This document shows, one piece after another, positions 1 through 6,698 of a stretch of DNA of 13,974 nt. The notes beneath the pieces were generated by a model. That model did no database searches. It saw nothing but the letters and a program-made list of their open reading frames with translations, and was not told where the DNA came from. Positions within the stretch are counted from its first letter, which is position 1; every line of letters starts with the position of its first letter. The DNA is from PWND01 sp964601515 (GTDB taxonomy: Bacteria; Bacteroidota; Bacteroidia; Bacteroidales; UBA7960). A program made the translations under genes and the position numbers. The stretch is from positions 1 to 13,974 of the forward strand of contig CAZRNU010000075.1 of the NCBI GenBank assembly GCA_964601515.1, read 5' to 3'.

Positions 1-115
1 TTATAGGAAAGTCAACCTTAGAAGGCTGCTTATGCAGATGCTGGAAATGGTTGAGTTCTGCCCAACCGAGGTAACCCAGGCCAAACGGTATAGTTTAACC
101 GGACAAGTTGATTTA
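1..115 (+). other. Left-edge stretch with an open frame, no recognisable gene
   Basis: One plus-strand frame is open from the window edge through an ATG at 32 and straight into the tandem repeats. Read from position 2 it gives about 38 non-repetitive residues (including LRRLLMQMLEMVEF) before repeat-coded sequence begins. I recognise no family. It could be the last codons of a gene entering from the left or chance. The minus strand has stops in this stretch. Confidence 0.2.
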
Positions 116-122
116 CTAAAGG

Positions 123-647
123 ACATTTCCGCTTACCCAAAGCACATTTCTACTTACCCAAAGCACATTTCCATTTACCCAAAGCACATTTCTACTTACC
201 TAAATGACATTTCTACTTACCTAAATGACATTTCCGTTTACCTAAATGACATTTGTAGTTACCTAAAAGACATTTCTACTTACCTAAAGCACATTTCTGT
301 TTACCTAATAGACATTTCTACTTACCTAAAGCACATTTCTGGTTACCTAAAGGACATTTCCGCTTACCCAAAGCACTTTTCTGGTTACCTAAAGGACATT
401 TCCGTTTACCTAAAGGACATTTCCGTTTACCTAAAGCACATTTCTGTTTACCTAAAGGACTTTTCTACTTACCTAAAGGACATTTCTGTTTACCTAAAAG
501 ACATTTCTACTTACCCAAAGGACATTTCTGTTTACCTAAAGGACATTTCTACTTACCTAAAGGACATTTCTGTTTACCTAAAGGACATTCTTGTTTACCC
601 AAAGGACATTTCTGCTTACCTGAAGCAGATTTATTCTTACAAATGGA
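123..647. repeat. 21-bp tandem repeat array
   Basis: The unit is ACATTTC, three variable bases, TTACC, C or T, then AAAGG (often AAAGC), 21 bp in all. Units start at 123, 144, 165 and so on to 606 with exactly 21-bp spacing and no indel, giving 24 units; a decayed unit follows at 627. The variable triplet is mostly TAC, TGT, CGC, CGT or TGG, and from 459 to 584 it alternates TAC/TGT, suggesting growth by 42-bp duplications. Because 21 is a multiple of three, two plus-strand frames are open throughout (DIS-T/V-YLK and HFYLPKG heptapeptides); all minus-strand frames have a stop in each unit. I judge the array non-coding because the second cluster at 736-803 is in another frame. Units are contiguous, so it is not CRISPR. 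Confidence 0.9.
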
Positions 648-655
648 GCTGTATG

Positions 656-721
656 AACTACATAAGCCATTTCCTGTCATCCAACTATAGTGTGTATAAC
701 TCCTTAGAAATTAAAAATTTG
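656..721 (+). repeat. 66-bp direct repeat block, copy 1
   Basis: This non-21-bp block lies between the two tandem clusters and begins AACTACATAAGCCATTTCC. It aligns without gaps to 827-892 with 52 of 66 positions identical by hand count; the best conserved core is ACTCCTTAG. With copy 2 it defines a 171-bp higher-order unit consisting of the block plus a short run of 21-bp repeats. Confidence 0.75.
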
Positions 722-735
722 ACATTAGAAATTCT

Positions 736-819
736 CCTTTTCTACTTACCTAAAGGACATTTCTGTTTACCTAAAAGACTTTTCTATTTACCTAAAGCAC
801 ATTAATTTTACTAATGGTG
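736..819. repeat. Second cluster of 21-bp repeats
   Basis: Four further units of the same family start at 736, 757, 778 and 799; the first and last are decayed. The distance from the last good unit of the main array (606) to 757 is 151 bp, which is not a multiple of 3 or 21, so the cluster is out of frame with the main array. Confidence 0.85.
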
Positions 820-826
820 TTTTATC

Positions 827-892
827 AACTAAATAAGCCAATTCCATTCTCCCAAATGTAATGCGTACAACTCCTTAGTAATTAGAAGTTTG
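827..892 (+). repeat. 66-bp direct repeat block, copy 2
   Basis: Begins AACTAAATAAGCCAATTCC and is the ungapped partner of 656-721 (about 79% identity counted by eye). It sits directly before the GC-rich palindrome. Confidence 0.75.
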
Positions 893-893
893 G

Positions 894-926
894 TCCCGAT
901 GGCCATCGGGACGATGGCCATCGGGA
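894..926. repeat. GC-rich inverted and direct repeat
   Basis: TCCCGATGGCCATC (894-907) and GATGGCCATCGGGA (913-926) are perfect 14-bp inverted arms around a 5-nt spacer. CCCGATGGCCATCGGG (895-910) is itself a perfect 16-nt palindrome, and GATGGCCATCGGG occurs twice in direct orientation. The block stands out as GC-rich against AT-rich surroundings. Comparable short palindromes are common between genes in Bacteroidota, from general knowledge; its role is unknown. Confidence 0.85.
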
Positions 927-942
927 TAGAAATTATATTTAA

Positions 943-1012
943 CGTCTTTCAAATGGATTTTAAAAGCCATTTAAGCAACAGGGGAGGCCTGCTTTGCTCC
1001 GGATTGGGTGGC
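943..1012 (+). repeat. Dispersed intergenic repeat, copy A
   Basis: The stretch from TTTTAAAAGCCATTTAAGC through GCTTTGCTCCGG to GGGTGGC matches copy C closely and copy B more loosely. It has its own hairpin, AAATGG (951-956) pairing with CCATTT (967-972). Like the other copies it lies just past the 3' end of a minus-strand gene, here the TPR gene. It lacks the left portion that carries a promoter box in copies B and C. Confidence 0.7.
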
Positions 1013-1089
1013 CTGGTTCATGCCGGAATACTCAACATACTGCGCCGGCTAACCTCTGGTGGGGGCTGCTATATGATTGTGTCCCGTTT

Positions 1090-2106
1090 TTATTCGTCAT
1101 CTGTTTGATTTTCATGTCTTTTACAATCAAAAAGTAAACAATCACATGGTTCACTCCAAACATTCGCATGCAAATTTAAATCAGGTTTTGCAATTCCACT
1201 TTTAATCATCTTTTTAATATTATAAATCTCGCGTTTTAGTTGAGTTAACTCCTCAATCTTATCTTGTTCAGAATCAAAAACCCAACCTTCTTGTTCTGTA
1301 TTAATCTCATCAATCCAGGTTTCTCGATTGGTAATCAATTTATCATGCTGAGAAATCCATTTGTCTTTATCAGTTAAGAATAAAGAATAGGATAACTCTT
1401 TCCAGTTAATTAAATCGACTCCTTCAATACCTTGCTTAATCAAACATTCTGAAGCCATTTTAAAATCTTCCAGAAGAAAATAAAGAAATCCAATCTCATA
1501 ACCACTAATTATTTGGTGAACATTGAGTTCAATAGAAGAAGATAATTTATCGGCAATTTCTCTTGTACTTTTTATGTTTCCAATTTTAAAATCTGAGATT
1601 GCCAAATTATAAGCACTCCTGTTTTCAAAATCATGGTCTGTTGTTGCCTTAAAAAAGTATTCTTTTGCTGTTTGAAAATCGCCTAGCTTGAAATAACAAT
1701 ATCCAAGATTATGCAATATATCTCGTCTGTCAGACTTCTTATTTGCCTTTAATAAGTATTCAATAGCGTTACTATATTCATCATTCTCCATTAACATGAA
1801 TCCAAGCAAATAATATGGATAAAATGATTTTGGATTTTTATTAATCTGCTCTTTTTGAATCTCAATTGCTCTTTCTTGTTCTCCCCACTCAAAATATAGA
1901 TACCACGCTAAATTGTGAGTTGTCTTAATTGTCTTTTTGAGTGAATAAGCCAACTCAAAGAATTTTAGTTCGTCATTATCAGTTTGCATTGATGGATTTT
2001 CAATATACCCTATGGCAATTTGATTAATCAAGTCAAGGTCTGTCGGATTATCCTTAAACTTATCAATCATTTTAATAAGCTCTATTTCTGTTATTACTGT
2101 TTTCAT
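1090..2106 (-). CDS. Tetratricopeptide-repeat protein with Cys-rich tail
   Basis: 338 aa, no signal peptide or membrane segment, so probably cytoplasmic. The middle is a chain of helix pairs with TPR character: about 62-95 (LAWYLYFEWGEQERAIE), 96-129 (YYLLGFMLMENDEYSNAIE), 130-163 (HNLGYCYFKLGDFQTAKEY), 164-190 (AYNLAISDFKIGNIK) and a looser pair near 200-230. TPRs bind partner proteins; no catalytic domain is visible. Residues 279-303 look like a short coiled coil. The tail has Cys321, Cys323, Cys328 and His331, a spacing that could hold a metal. The start is the ATG at 2106, about 93 nt below a TAnnTTTG box. It is a single-gene unit followed by repeat copy A, and its specific role is unknown. 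Confidence 0.85.
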   Translation of the reverse strand: MKTVITEIELIKMIDKFKDNPTDLDLINQIAIGYIENPSMQTDNDELKFFELAYSLKKTIKTTHNLAWYLYFEWGEQERAIEIQKEQINKNPKSFYPYYLLGFMLMENDEYSNAIEYLLKANKKSDRRDILHNLGYCYFKLGDFQTAKEYFFKATTDHDFENRSAYNLAISDFKIGNIKSTREIADKLSSSIELNVHQIISGYEIGFLYFLLEDFKMASECLIKQGIEGVDLINWKELSYSLFLTDKDKWISQHDKLITNRETWIDEINTEQEGWVFDSEQDKIEELTQLKREIYNIKKMIKSGIAKPDLNLHANVWSEPCDCLLFDCKRHENQTDDE

Positions 2107-2481
2107 TTGCTGTTATTGCTTAAATGTGACACAACGCACAGGCATTGCAAGGCAGGCATCTTAAATGAACCCATAACCCCGGCATCCACAAAGCCCACCA
2201 AATTTACAAATTTCCTGATCACCACCGAGGGCCTGCCAGGGTAATGCTATTTTTGGTTGGTGGTCTTCGAAATAATAAAACCAAAACAAACTAAAACCTG
2301 CACTTGCCCGGCAAACCAACCGGCGAACCATCAAAAACTTTTAATCCCATGCTGAAACTAACCTGCTGGCCGGAAAAGCACCACAATAGCTTAAATCGGA
2401 GTAGCAGCATTTGCATGGCTGCGAAATTAATTTGGAGCAGCCACTGGGTTTAAGTGTTATTTGTTGTGCATATGTGCTTCT
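2107..2481. other. Intergenic region between TPR and TfoX genes
   Basis: The stretch of about 375 bp holds a promoter box for the TPR gene (2199-2206) but no convincing gene. The longest minus-strand frame with an ATG is 41 codons (2416 to 2291) and resembles nothing I know. I see no tRNA, no strong hairpin followed by a T-run, and no clear copy of the dispersed repeat. Confidence 0.5.
2199..2206 (-). promoter_or_regulatory. Predicted -7 box (TAAATTTG) for the TPR gene
   Basis: The reverse strand reads TAAATTTG, matching the Bacteroidota sigma consensus TAnnTTTG, about 93 nt upstream of the TPR start. No good -33 TTTG was found at the usual distance. Confidence 0.45.
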
Positions 2482-2757
2482 TCATTTTCCGACCTGATTC
2501 CGTAAATCCTTTTTCAAGTCGTTTGGCAAGTCGTCCCAATGCAAGTCAAGCAATGCACCTTCTAAGGAATAAAGGTAATAACATACAGGAAAAGTCTTGC
2601 CAGGGTTTTGTTCGCAAATTTTCAAGTATGCTTTCACGGAAGTTTTCTCAGCTAAGTCCACAAGCGAATACACGCCAATTTCATTCAGCCGTTTGAGTAT
2701 GGTTGATCCAATATTTTTTGCACCCATCAGGCTATTTTTCATTGTTATCGTTTCCAT
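2482..2757 (-). CDS. TfoX C-terminal-domain protein
   Basis: 91 aa. The whole protein corresponds to the C-terminal domain of TfoX/Sxy proteins: LMGAKNIGSTILKRLNEIGV (about 10-29), then YSLVDLAEKTSVKAYLK, and the family-typical YSLEGALLDLHWDDLP (about 63-78). The domain is a helical, helix-hairpin-helix-like fold. Full-length TfoX/Sxy proteins regulate competence genes in Gammaproteobacteria, but stand-alone C-terminal domains in Bacteroidota have no established role, so competence should not be assumed. It starts 3 nt after the VOC stop codon and is probably translated from the same message. Confidence 0.85.
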   Translation of the reverse strand: METITMKNSLMGAKNIGSTILKRLNEIGVYSLVDLAEKTSVKAYLKICEQNPGKTFPVCYYLYSLEGALLDLHWDDLPNDLKKDLRNQVGK

Positions 2758-2760
2758 ACT

Positions 2761-3141
2761 TTACTCTTGAGGAGGTGAATATTTTACAATGTCAATGCCT
2801 ATTCCGTTGGGGTCTTCAATAGCAAAATGCCTGTCGCCCCACGGTTCATCCCTTAAATCAACCTTAATTATTACACCTTTACTTTTAAGTTCGTTGTAAA
2901 TGGTGTCCACATCATCCACTTCAATGGTAAGGTACATTCCCTGTCCGTTAAATGGTTTGTGAAAAAAGGGCTGTTGCGTTGGGTGATGCGGCAGCAAAAA
3001 GCTTAATTCAGATTGCCGGCCAGGGGTGTGCAACAAAAGGTAAAATTCATTTTCAAATGTTACCCCAAATCCTAATTTATCGGTATAGAAAGCTTTGCTT
3101 TCTGCCAACTTTTCAGTGAGAATACCTGCGTTGAGTTTCAT
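2761..3141 (-). CDS. VOC-family (glyoxalase/bleomycin-resistance-like) protein
   Basis: 126 aa, the normal length for a one-subunit VOC protein with two beta-alpha-beta-beta-beta modules. Module one spans about 1-55 (LTEKLAESKAFYTDKLGFG is the typical helix plus loop). Module two spans about 68-120 (MYLTIEVDDVDTIYNELKSKG followed by HFAIEDPNGIGIDIV, with the family DPNG turn at 110-113). VOC proteins bind metal and act as lyases, dioxygenases or drug-binding proteins; the substrate cannot be read here. It has its own A-rich leader and TAnnTTTG box, so it may be transcribed separately from the AraC gene 77 nt upstream. TfoX follows after 3 nt. Confidence 0.85.
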   Translation of the reverse strand: MKLNAGILTEKLAESKAFYTDKLGFGVTFENEFYLLLHTPGRQSELSFLLPHHPTQQPFFHKPFNGQGMYLTIEVDDVDTIYNELKSKGVIIKVDLRDEPWGDRHFAIEDPNGIGIDIVKYSPPQE

Positions 3142-3171
3142 ATTTTTTCCGTTTTTAAGTTAATAATGATG

Positions 3172-3179
3172 CAAAAATA
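3172..3179 (-). promoter_or_regulatory. Predicted -7 box (TATTTTTG) for VOC-TfoX
   Basis: The reverse strand reads TATTTTTG, fitting TAnnTTTG, about 30 nt before the VOC ATG and inside the 77-nt gap after the AraC stop codon. An A-rich leader (AACTTAAAAACGGAAAAAAT) lies between box and start. The -33 element is not clear. Confidence 0.4.
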
Positions 3180-3218
3180 CAAGCGGTTAAAACGCTGCAC
3201 TTGTAAAAAACGGACATT

Positions 3219-4034
3219 TTATCTTCCGAAAGCTTTGCTCGGTGTTACACCATAAAAGTTTTTAAACTCCTTTATGAAATGGGCTTGGTCATAGTAGCCA
3301 AGGTCAAAGAATATTTTGTTCTGTCTGAGGCTTTGTGTTGAAGGTTTAGCGTTCAGAATATTTTGGAATCGTACTACCTTACTGAATGTTTTAGCCGTGT
3401 CGCCAACATAATACTCAAAGTACCGTCTTAACTGTCGTTGACTTAAGCCAATGTCTAAATCAGTTTGAATGTTCACTACACCGGAATTTCTCAGAATGAT
3501 ATTCAGTGCATTTTTGAACCTGTTGTCTAAATCAGTATTCACATTTTTCATCAGGTCTGCAAAGTAATTATCCAACTTAGATTTAATCGCTGCGAAATCG
3601 TCTTTTACCGAAAAATTGTCTGTAATAAATTCAGATGTTTCCTTTAGTACTATTTCAAGTCTCTCAAAACGATTACTTATTTCCGTTGCATCAACTTTGA
3701 ATAGAGCAGGAAACATAGTTGGCAGAAAGCGAATGCCTGCATATTGAAATGAATTGTCAAGCGGGAACTCTGTGTATTTTTTACAAAATCCCATTACAAA
3801 GTTTTCTGAAGGATTGTCAAGCTGAAAGAAAATGTCAATACATCCGTCAGCAACTACTCTGTATGTAAATGGGTCTTGAAGCCTTTCGTTTGTTTTTAGC
3901 TCCCAATAACAATAAATAACATTGGAAAGTCTGTCGTCTGGTAAAATCTCTCTGTAAGAAACACCTTGTCCTGTCTGTTTAATGGTTGGTTGTACAGGCC
4001 GGTAAAGTCGTCTTATGTTGAAGTCATTCAGCAC
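3219..4034 (-). CDS. AraC-family transcriptional regulator (DUF6597-like N-terminus)
   Basis: 271 aa. Residues about 27-110 (YREILPDDRLSNVIYCYWEL, then YRVVADGCIDIFFQL and YAGIRFLP) match the ligand-sensing-type N-terminus annotated DUF6597 in many Bacteroidota AraC regulators. Residues about 192-270 hold the double helix-turn-helix: LSQRQLRRYFEYYVGDTAKTF for the first, and FFDLGYYDQAHFIKEFKNFY with GVTPSKAF for the second, a good match to the AraC signature. The start is a GTG at 4034; an in-frame TGA sits two codons upstream, so no longer form is possible. It probably controls itself or the VOC-TfoX genes downstream; the ligand is unknown. Its predicted promoter lies inside dispersed repeat copy B. 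Confidence 0.88.
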   Translation of the reverse strand: MLNDFNIRRLYRPVQPTIKQTGQGVSYREILPDDRLSNVIYCYWELKTNERLQDPFTYRVVADGCIDIFFQLDNPSENFVMGFCKKYTEFPLDNSFQYAGIRFLPTMFPALFKVDATEISNRFERLEIVLKETSEFITDNFSVKDDFAAIKSKLDNYFADLMKNVNTDLDNRFKNALNIILRNSGVVNIQTDLDIGLSQRQLRRYFEYYVGDTAKTFSKVVRFQNILNAKPSTQSLRQNKIFFDLGYYDQAHFIKEFKNFYGVTPSKAFGR

Positions 4035-4117
4035 GCTTCAGGTCTTTTTAGTTTTACAAACAACGAGCGAATTTACACACTATTTCATATAACACCGGGT
4101 TGTGAACACCTCCCAAA

Positions 4118-4143
4118 ATTACTCACCAACTCCATTACTCACC
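4118..4143. repeat. Paired 10-bp direct repeats ATTACTCACC
   Basis: ATTACTCACC occurs at 4118-4127 and 4134-4143, spaced 16 bp start to start. On the minus strand they lie directly downstream of the predicted AraC -7 box, over the expected transcription start, and would suit a dimeric repressor. The matching part of copy C keeps only a degenerate version. Confidence 0.5.
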
Positions 4144-4144
4144 A

Positions 4145-4152
4145 CAAATATA
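4145..4152 (-). promoter_or_regulatory. Predicted -7 box (TATATTTG) for the AraC gene
   Basis: The reverse strand reads TATATTTG about 111 nt before the AraC GTG, preceded by TTTTAAAGAAATAT. The same arrangement (TTTTAAAGAAAT, two bases, TATATTTG) is present in repeat copy C, so the promoter belongs to the repeat. Confidence 0.5.
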
Positions 4153-4254
4153 ATATTTCTTTAAAAGCACCATTAAAATGCCTTTTTAAAAAGGTTTTAA
4201 ATGCTTTTTAAACAACAGGAGTGGCCTGCTTAAACCGGATTACTCAGGTTAGAA

Positions 4255-5532
4255 TCATTTCCAGATAATATTCCCGGGATTCCATTTGTTTTTTGGCAGG
4301 TCTTCGCCAGTTGGATAACCAATGGGTATAACGTTTAAGGGTATGTGGTTATCCGGAAGGTTGAGTTCTTTAATCACCACTTTTGTTCTTTCATCGTACG
4401 GATAAGAAGCAGTCCATACTGCTCCTAAACCCATGCTCTCTGCGGCAAGCAGAATATTCTGGGTGGCGGCTGCACAGTCCTGCACCCAATAGCCTTTGTC
4501 TTTTAAATTGCCTGCTTTCTCCATATCGCCGCACACCACTATAGCGGCTTGTGCCTGTGTAAGCATTTTGGCATATGGCAACTGTTCGCTCAGGGCATCG
4601 AGGGTTTTACGCAATGTTACTACATAAAATACCCAGGGTTGCCTGTTTACTGCTGTTGGAGCTGCCATACCTGCCCTTAACAAGGTTTCTATTTGCTGCT
4701 TTGTAACAGGCTGGCTGGTAAAATTGCGCACACTTTTCCGGTTATGAATCACCTCTAATGTTTGATTCTCATGCCGGTTGCTATAGTCAGCAACAAATGG
4801 TTTGCCGTCAATTTTATCCATTGACCTGTCGGCCTTTGGTATCAGGCGCCCTGTTTCGTAAAAACTTCCTGCGGCATATATAATGGGATTCAACAAATTT
4901 ATATCCACCTTGCCCTCAGCATCCAGAATGGCCACATCTGCCTTTACATCAATAACTTTTCCGATAAACTGCCTGTGCGAACCGAGTTCGTGCATAGCCG
5001 TGACTTCACATTCAATAACGATGGGAAATTCTTTTATATACGGGGCATTTACAAACTCAGCCCTTACAGGCGTGAGCCCGGTCTCTTTAAACTTATCTGT
5101 ATCCCTGCCCGAAACAGTGCCGGCATATCCAACATACTTAGCCAATTGTGATGAAGGAATATTCACTGTAAAAGCCCTGGTTTCCGTTACATTTCCATAG
5201 GAGTAGGTAGCCGGGCGCATAGAAACCGCAATGCTCAGCGGATCTGAGTTGCAAATGCCTATCCATGCAGCGGTCATCATATTGGGTTTGCCCGATTTAT
5301 CATAAGAGCCTATCACCATTGCTGGCTGAGGGTATAAATAACTTTTAACACCCACCGACTTCTTGCTGAATGGAACTGCTGAAGTATCTGATGCCGGCAA
5401 TGTGGTGTTCTCCGTTTCAACTGCTGCAGGGCTTGCTGACTTCTCTGATCCTTTTTCCTTGTTGGTAAGAAGAATTGCCAGTACCAGAACGGCCACGGCA
5501 AGTACAAGATTTAAAAATTTACTCTTCTGCAT
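4255..5532 (-). CDS. Membrane-anchored flavin-reductase-like / nitroreductase fusion
   Basis: 425 aa. Residues 6-22 are one hydrophobic segment (LNLVLAVAVLVLAILL), followed by a Ser/Ala/Pro/Thr-rich linker to about residue 58, so the enzyme is probably tethered outside the cytoplasmic membrane. Residues about 62-232 are a flavin-reductase-like FMN-binding split barrel (PQPAMVIGSYDKSGKPNMMT, then YGNVTETRAFTVNIPS). Residues about 256-425 are a nitroreductase domain with the FMN-phosphate motif RKSVRNF (265-271), NRQPWVFYVV (296-305) and the late segment QNILLAAESMGLGAVW. Two FMN domains fused in an anchored protein is unusual. It starts 11 nt after the upstream FMN-binding/iron-sulphur gene, which I infer to be its electron donor. 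Its substrate is unknown. Confidence 0.87.
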   Translation of the reverse strand: MQKSKFLNLVLAVAVLVLAILLTNKEKGSEKSASPAAVETENTTLPASDTSAVPFSKKSVGVKSYLYPQPAMVIGSYDKSGKPNMMTAAWIGICNSDPLSIAVSMRPATYSYGNVTETRAFTVNIPSSQLAKYVGYAGTVSGRDTDKFKETGLTPVRAEFVNAPYIKEFPIVIECEVTAMHELGSHRQFIGKVIDVKADVAILDAEGKVDINLLNPIIYAAGSFYETGRLIPKADRSMDKIDGKPFVADYSNRHENQTLEVIHNRKSVRNFTSQPVTKQQIETLLRAGMAAPTAVNRQPWVFYVVTLRKTLDALSEQLPYAKMLTQAQAAIVVCGDMEKAGNLKDKGYWVQDCAAATQNILLAAESMGLGAVWTASYPYDERTKVVIKELNLPDNHIPLNVIPIGYPTGEDLPKNKWNPGNIIWK

Positions 5533-5543
5533 GATTTTAAATT

Positions 5544-6698
5544 TTAAAGGTCAGTGTTTTTGGCTTTCCTGTAGGAAATAGTGTCCAATAAACATCCTGT
5601 AGGACAGACCGAACACCAGGGTTTGGTAAAAAATAAAGATAAGAGCACAATCACTAAACCAAAGATGATAAGTAATGTGCCTGCGATGCGAAAAGAGAAG
5701 AACATAAAAGGCTCGAGATAGGATAATCCGGGAGCAAAGCCAATTAACAATGCGCCTGCAATAAGTGTGAGATATATTTCTCCGGCAGTTATGCCCATCA
5801 ACCGTGCAGGCAGCTTTCGTTTTTTAAAGGGTGTAAAATGGTTGGTAAGTTCCTGTAAAGCCCCCATCGGACAGAGATAGTTACAGTAAAATTTGCGCTT
5901 GCCGGCAAAAGAGATGGCGAATGCCAGCAGAAATATTACACTGCTTTGCCAGTTGGACCGCCAGGTAAAACCATCAAGCAGCCATCTGTGCATTAACTGG
6001 GCCGATAGTGCAATATTGAGGATTAAACCCATGATTATCAATACCAGAAACATATAAATGATGCGGTACTTTGCCATTCCTTTTTTGTAAACCATTACCA
6101 GGGAAAACAACATTAAGCTCAAAAATAAAATGTCCTTAACCCTTGCCCGATGGTTTGTTTCTGCTGTTAGCGAAGCACCCGATCCTGTAACCGATGATGC
6201 TGTTTGCCTCACACCTGCTATTACAGCTTTACTGGTGTGGGTGGCTCCTGAGATAACATCAACCTGCAACTGCACAGCATCTTTCAGGTTCATTCCTTTC
6301 CACCTGCCAATAAATTTATCGCCATATATGGCTTCTATGTAATAGCCGGTCTCATTATTCGGCAACAGAATAATTCTGGTAATGCTTAAATTATCGTCAA
6401 TGCCTATCAATAAAGGAACCAAGCCTCCATAACCATATTGCCGGGAGTAATCAGTTGAGAGAAGTGCTGAACCTATTTTATTGTTTCTGTGGTTATAAAC
6501 ATCAAATGCTCCATTCCTGTTTTGATCAAAATTGGTTGCTGCGGGGTATATTTCCTGTATATCTTTTAAGGTTACCGCAACCTCCAGTTCGTTTTTCTGG
6601 AATAAAAAATCCCTGCCTCCTCTGTAAGCTATGGCCGCCAGTAGGATGATTATCAAAAAGTATTGGTAAGCCGTTGCCCCGGCCTGCTGTTTATTCAT
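5544..6698 (-). CDS. NosR/RnfG-like FMN-binding membrane protein with NapH-like Fe-S motifs
   Basis: 384 aa. TM1 lies at about 13-27, then an FMN-binding domain at about 35-170 with the flavinylation motif DVISGAT (147-153); Thr153 should carry FMN attached by an ApbE-type transferase (none in this window). Further TM segments lie near 190-206, 211-232, 252-266, 303-325 and 332-357. Cysteine motifs CNYLCP (272-277) and CSVCPTGC (362-369) follow TM4 and TM6, matching the Fer4_5/NapH/NosR pattern. Alternating the segments puts the flavin outside and both cysteine motifs inside, a topology suited to moving electrons outward. It is first in an operon with the anchored double-flavin reductase. It is shorter than NosR and lacks extra ferredoxin domains, so nosR is not assigned. 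Confidence 0.87.
   Translation of the reverse strand: MNKQQAGATAYQYFLIIILLAAIAYRGGRDFLFQKNELEVAVTLKDIQEIYPAATNFDQNRNGAFDVYNHRNNKIGSALLSTDYSRQYGYGGLVPLLIGIDDNLSITRIILLPNNETGYYIEAIYGDKFIGRWKGMNLKDAVQLQVDVISGATHTSKAVIAGVRQTASSVTGSGASLTAETNHRARVKDILFLSLMLFSLVMVYKKGMAKYRIIYMFLVLIIMGLILNIALSAQLMHRWLLDGFTWRSNWQSSVIFLLAFAISFAGKRKFYCNYLCPMGALQELTNHFTPFKKRKLPARLMGITAGEIYLTLIAGALLIGFAPGLSYLEPFMFFSFRIAGTLLIIFGLVIVLLSLFFTKPWCSVCPTGCLLDTISYRKAKNTDL

Larger units (their letters stand above)
4108..4250 (+). repeat. Dispersed intergenic repeat, copy B
   Basis: The most complete copy together with C (8978-9120). Shared landmarks in order are ATTACYC, ACAAATATA, ATTTCTTTAAAA, CACC, GGTTTTAAA, CTTTTTAAACAA or its equivalent, AGGAG and CCGGA. 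The centre holds a perfect palindrome CCTTTTTAAAAAGG (4181-4194), with outer arms TTTAAAAGCA and TGCTTTTTAAA that can pair around it, so a long imperfect hairpin is possible. It sits between the 3' end of the nitroreductase gene and the AraC start. Confidence 0.7.

Noticed and set aside
32..805. Plus-strand 257-codon frame reading heptapeptides (DISVYLK type) through the array
   Set aside because: The frame is open only because the 21-bp unit is a multiple of three and lacks a stop. The second cluster is in a different frame, and the unit differences change amino acids without any synonymous bias.
123..819. CRISPR array
   Set aside because: Units are contiguous 21-mers without unique spacers, and no cas gene is present.
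890..1108. Plus-strand 72-codon frame
   Set aside because: It runs over the GC-rich palindrome and dispersed repeat A and into the 3' end of the TPR gene; composition is that of repeats, not a protein.
2291..2416. Minus-strand 41-codon frame between the TPR and TfoX genes
   Set aside because: No recognisable family, no good upstream signal, and low-complexity start. Left as intergenic.
2482..2757. Competence regulator tfoX/sxy
   Set aside because: Only the C-terminal domain is present, and the competence role is established for full-length Gammaproteobacterial proteins.
4035..4110. Integron attC-like site near AACACCGGGTTGTGAACACC
   Set aside because: The strings do not satisfy the RYYYAAC and GTTRRRY core sites when checked, and there is no integrase.
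5544..6698. Naming the FMN-binding membrane protein nosR, napH or rnfG
   Set aside because: It has the domain features but not the length, extra ferredoxin domains or gene neighbours of any one of those.
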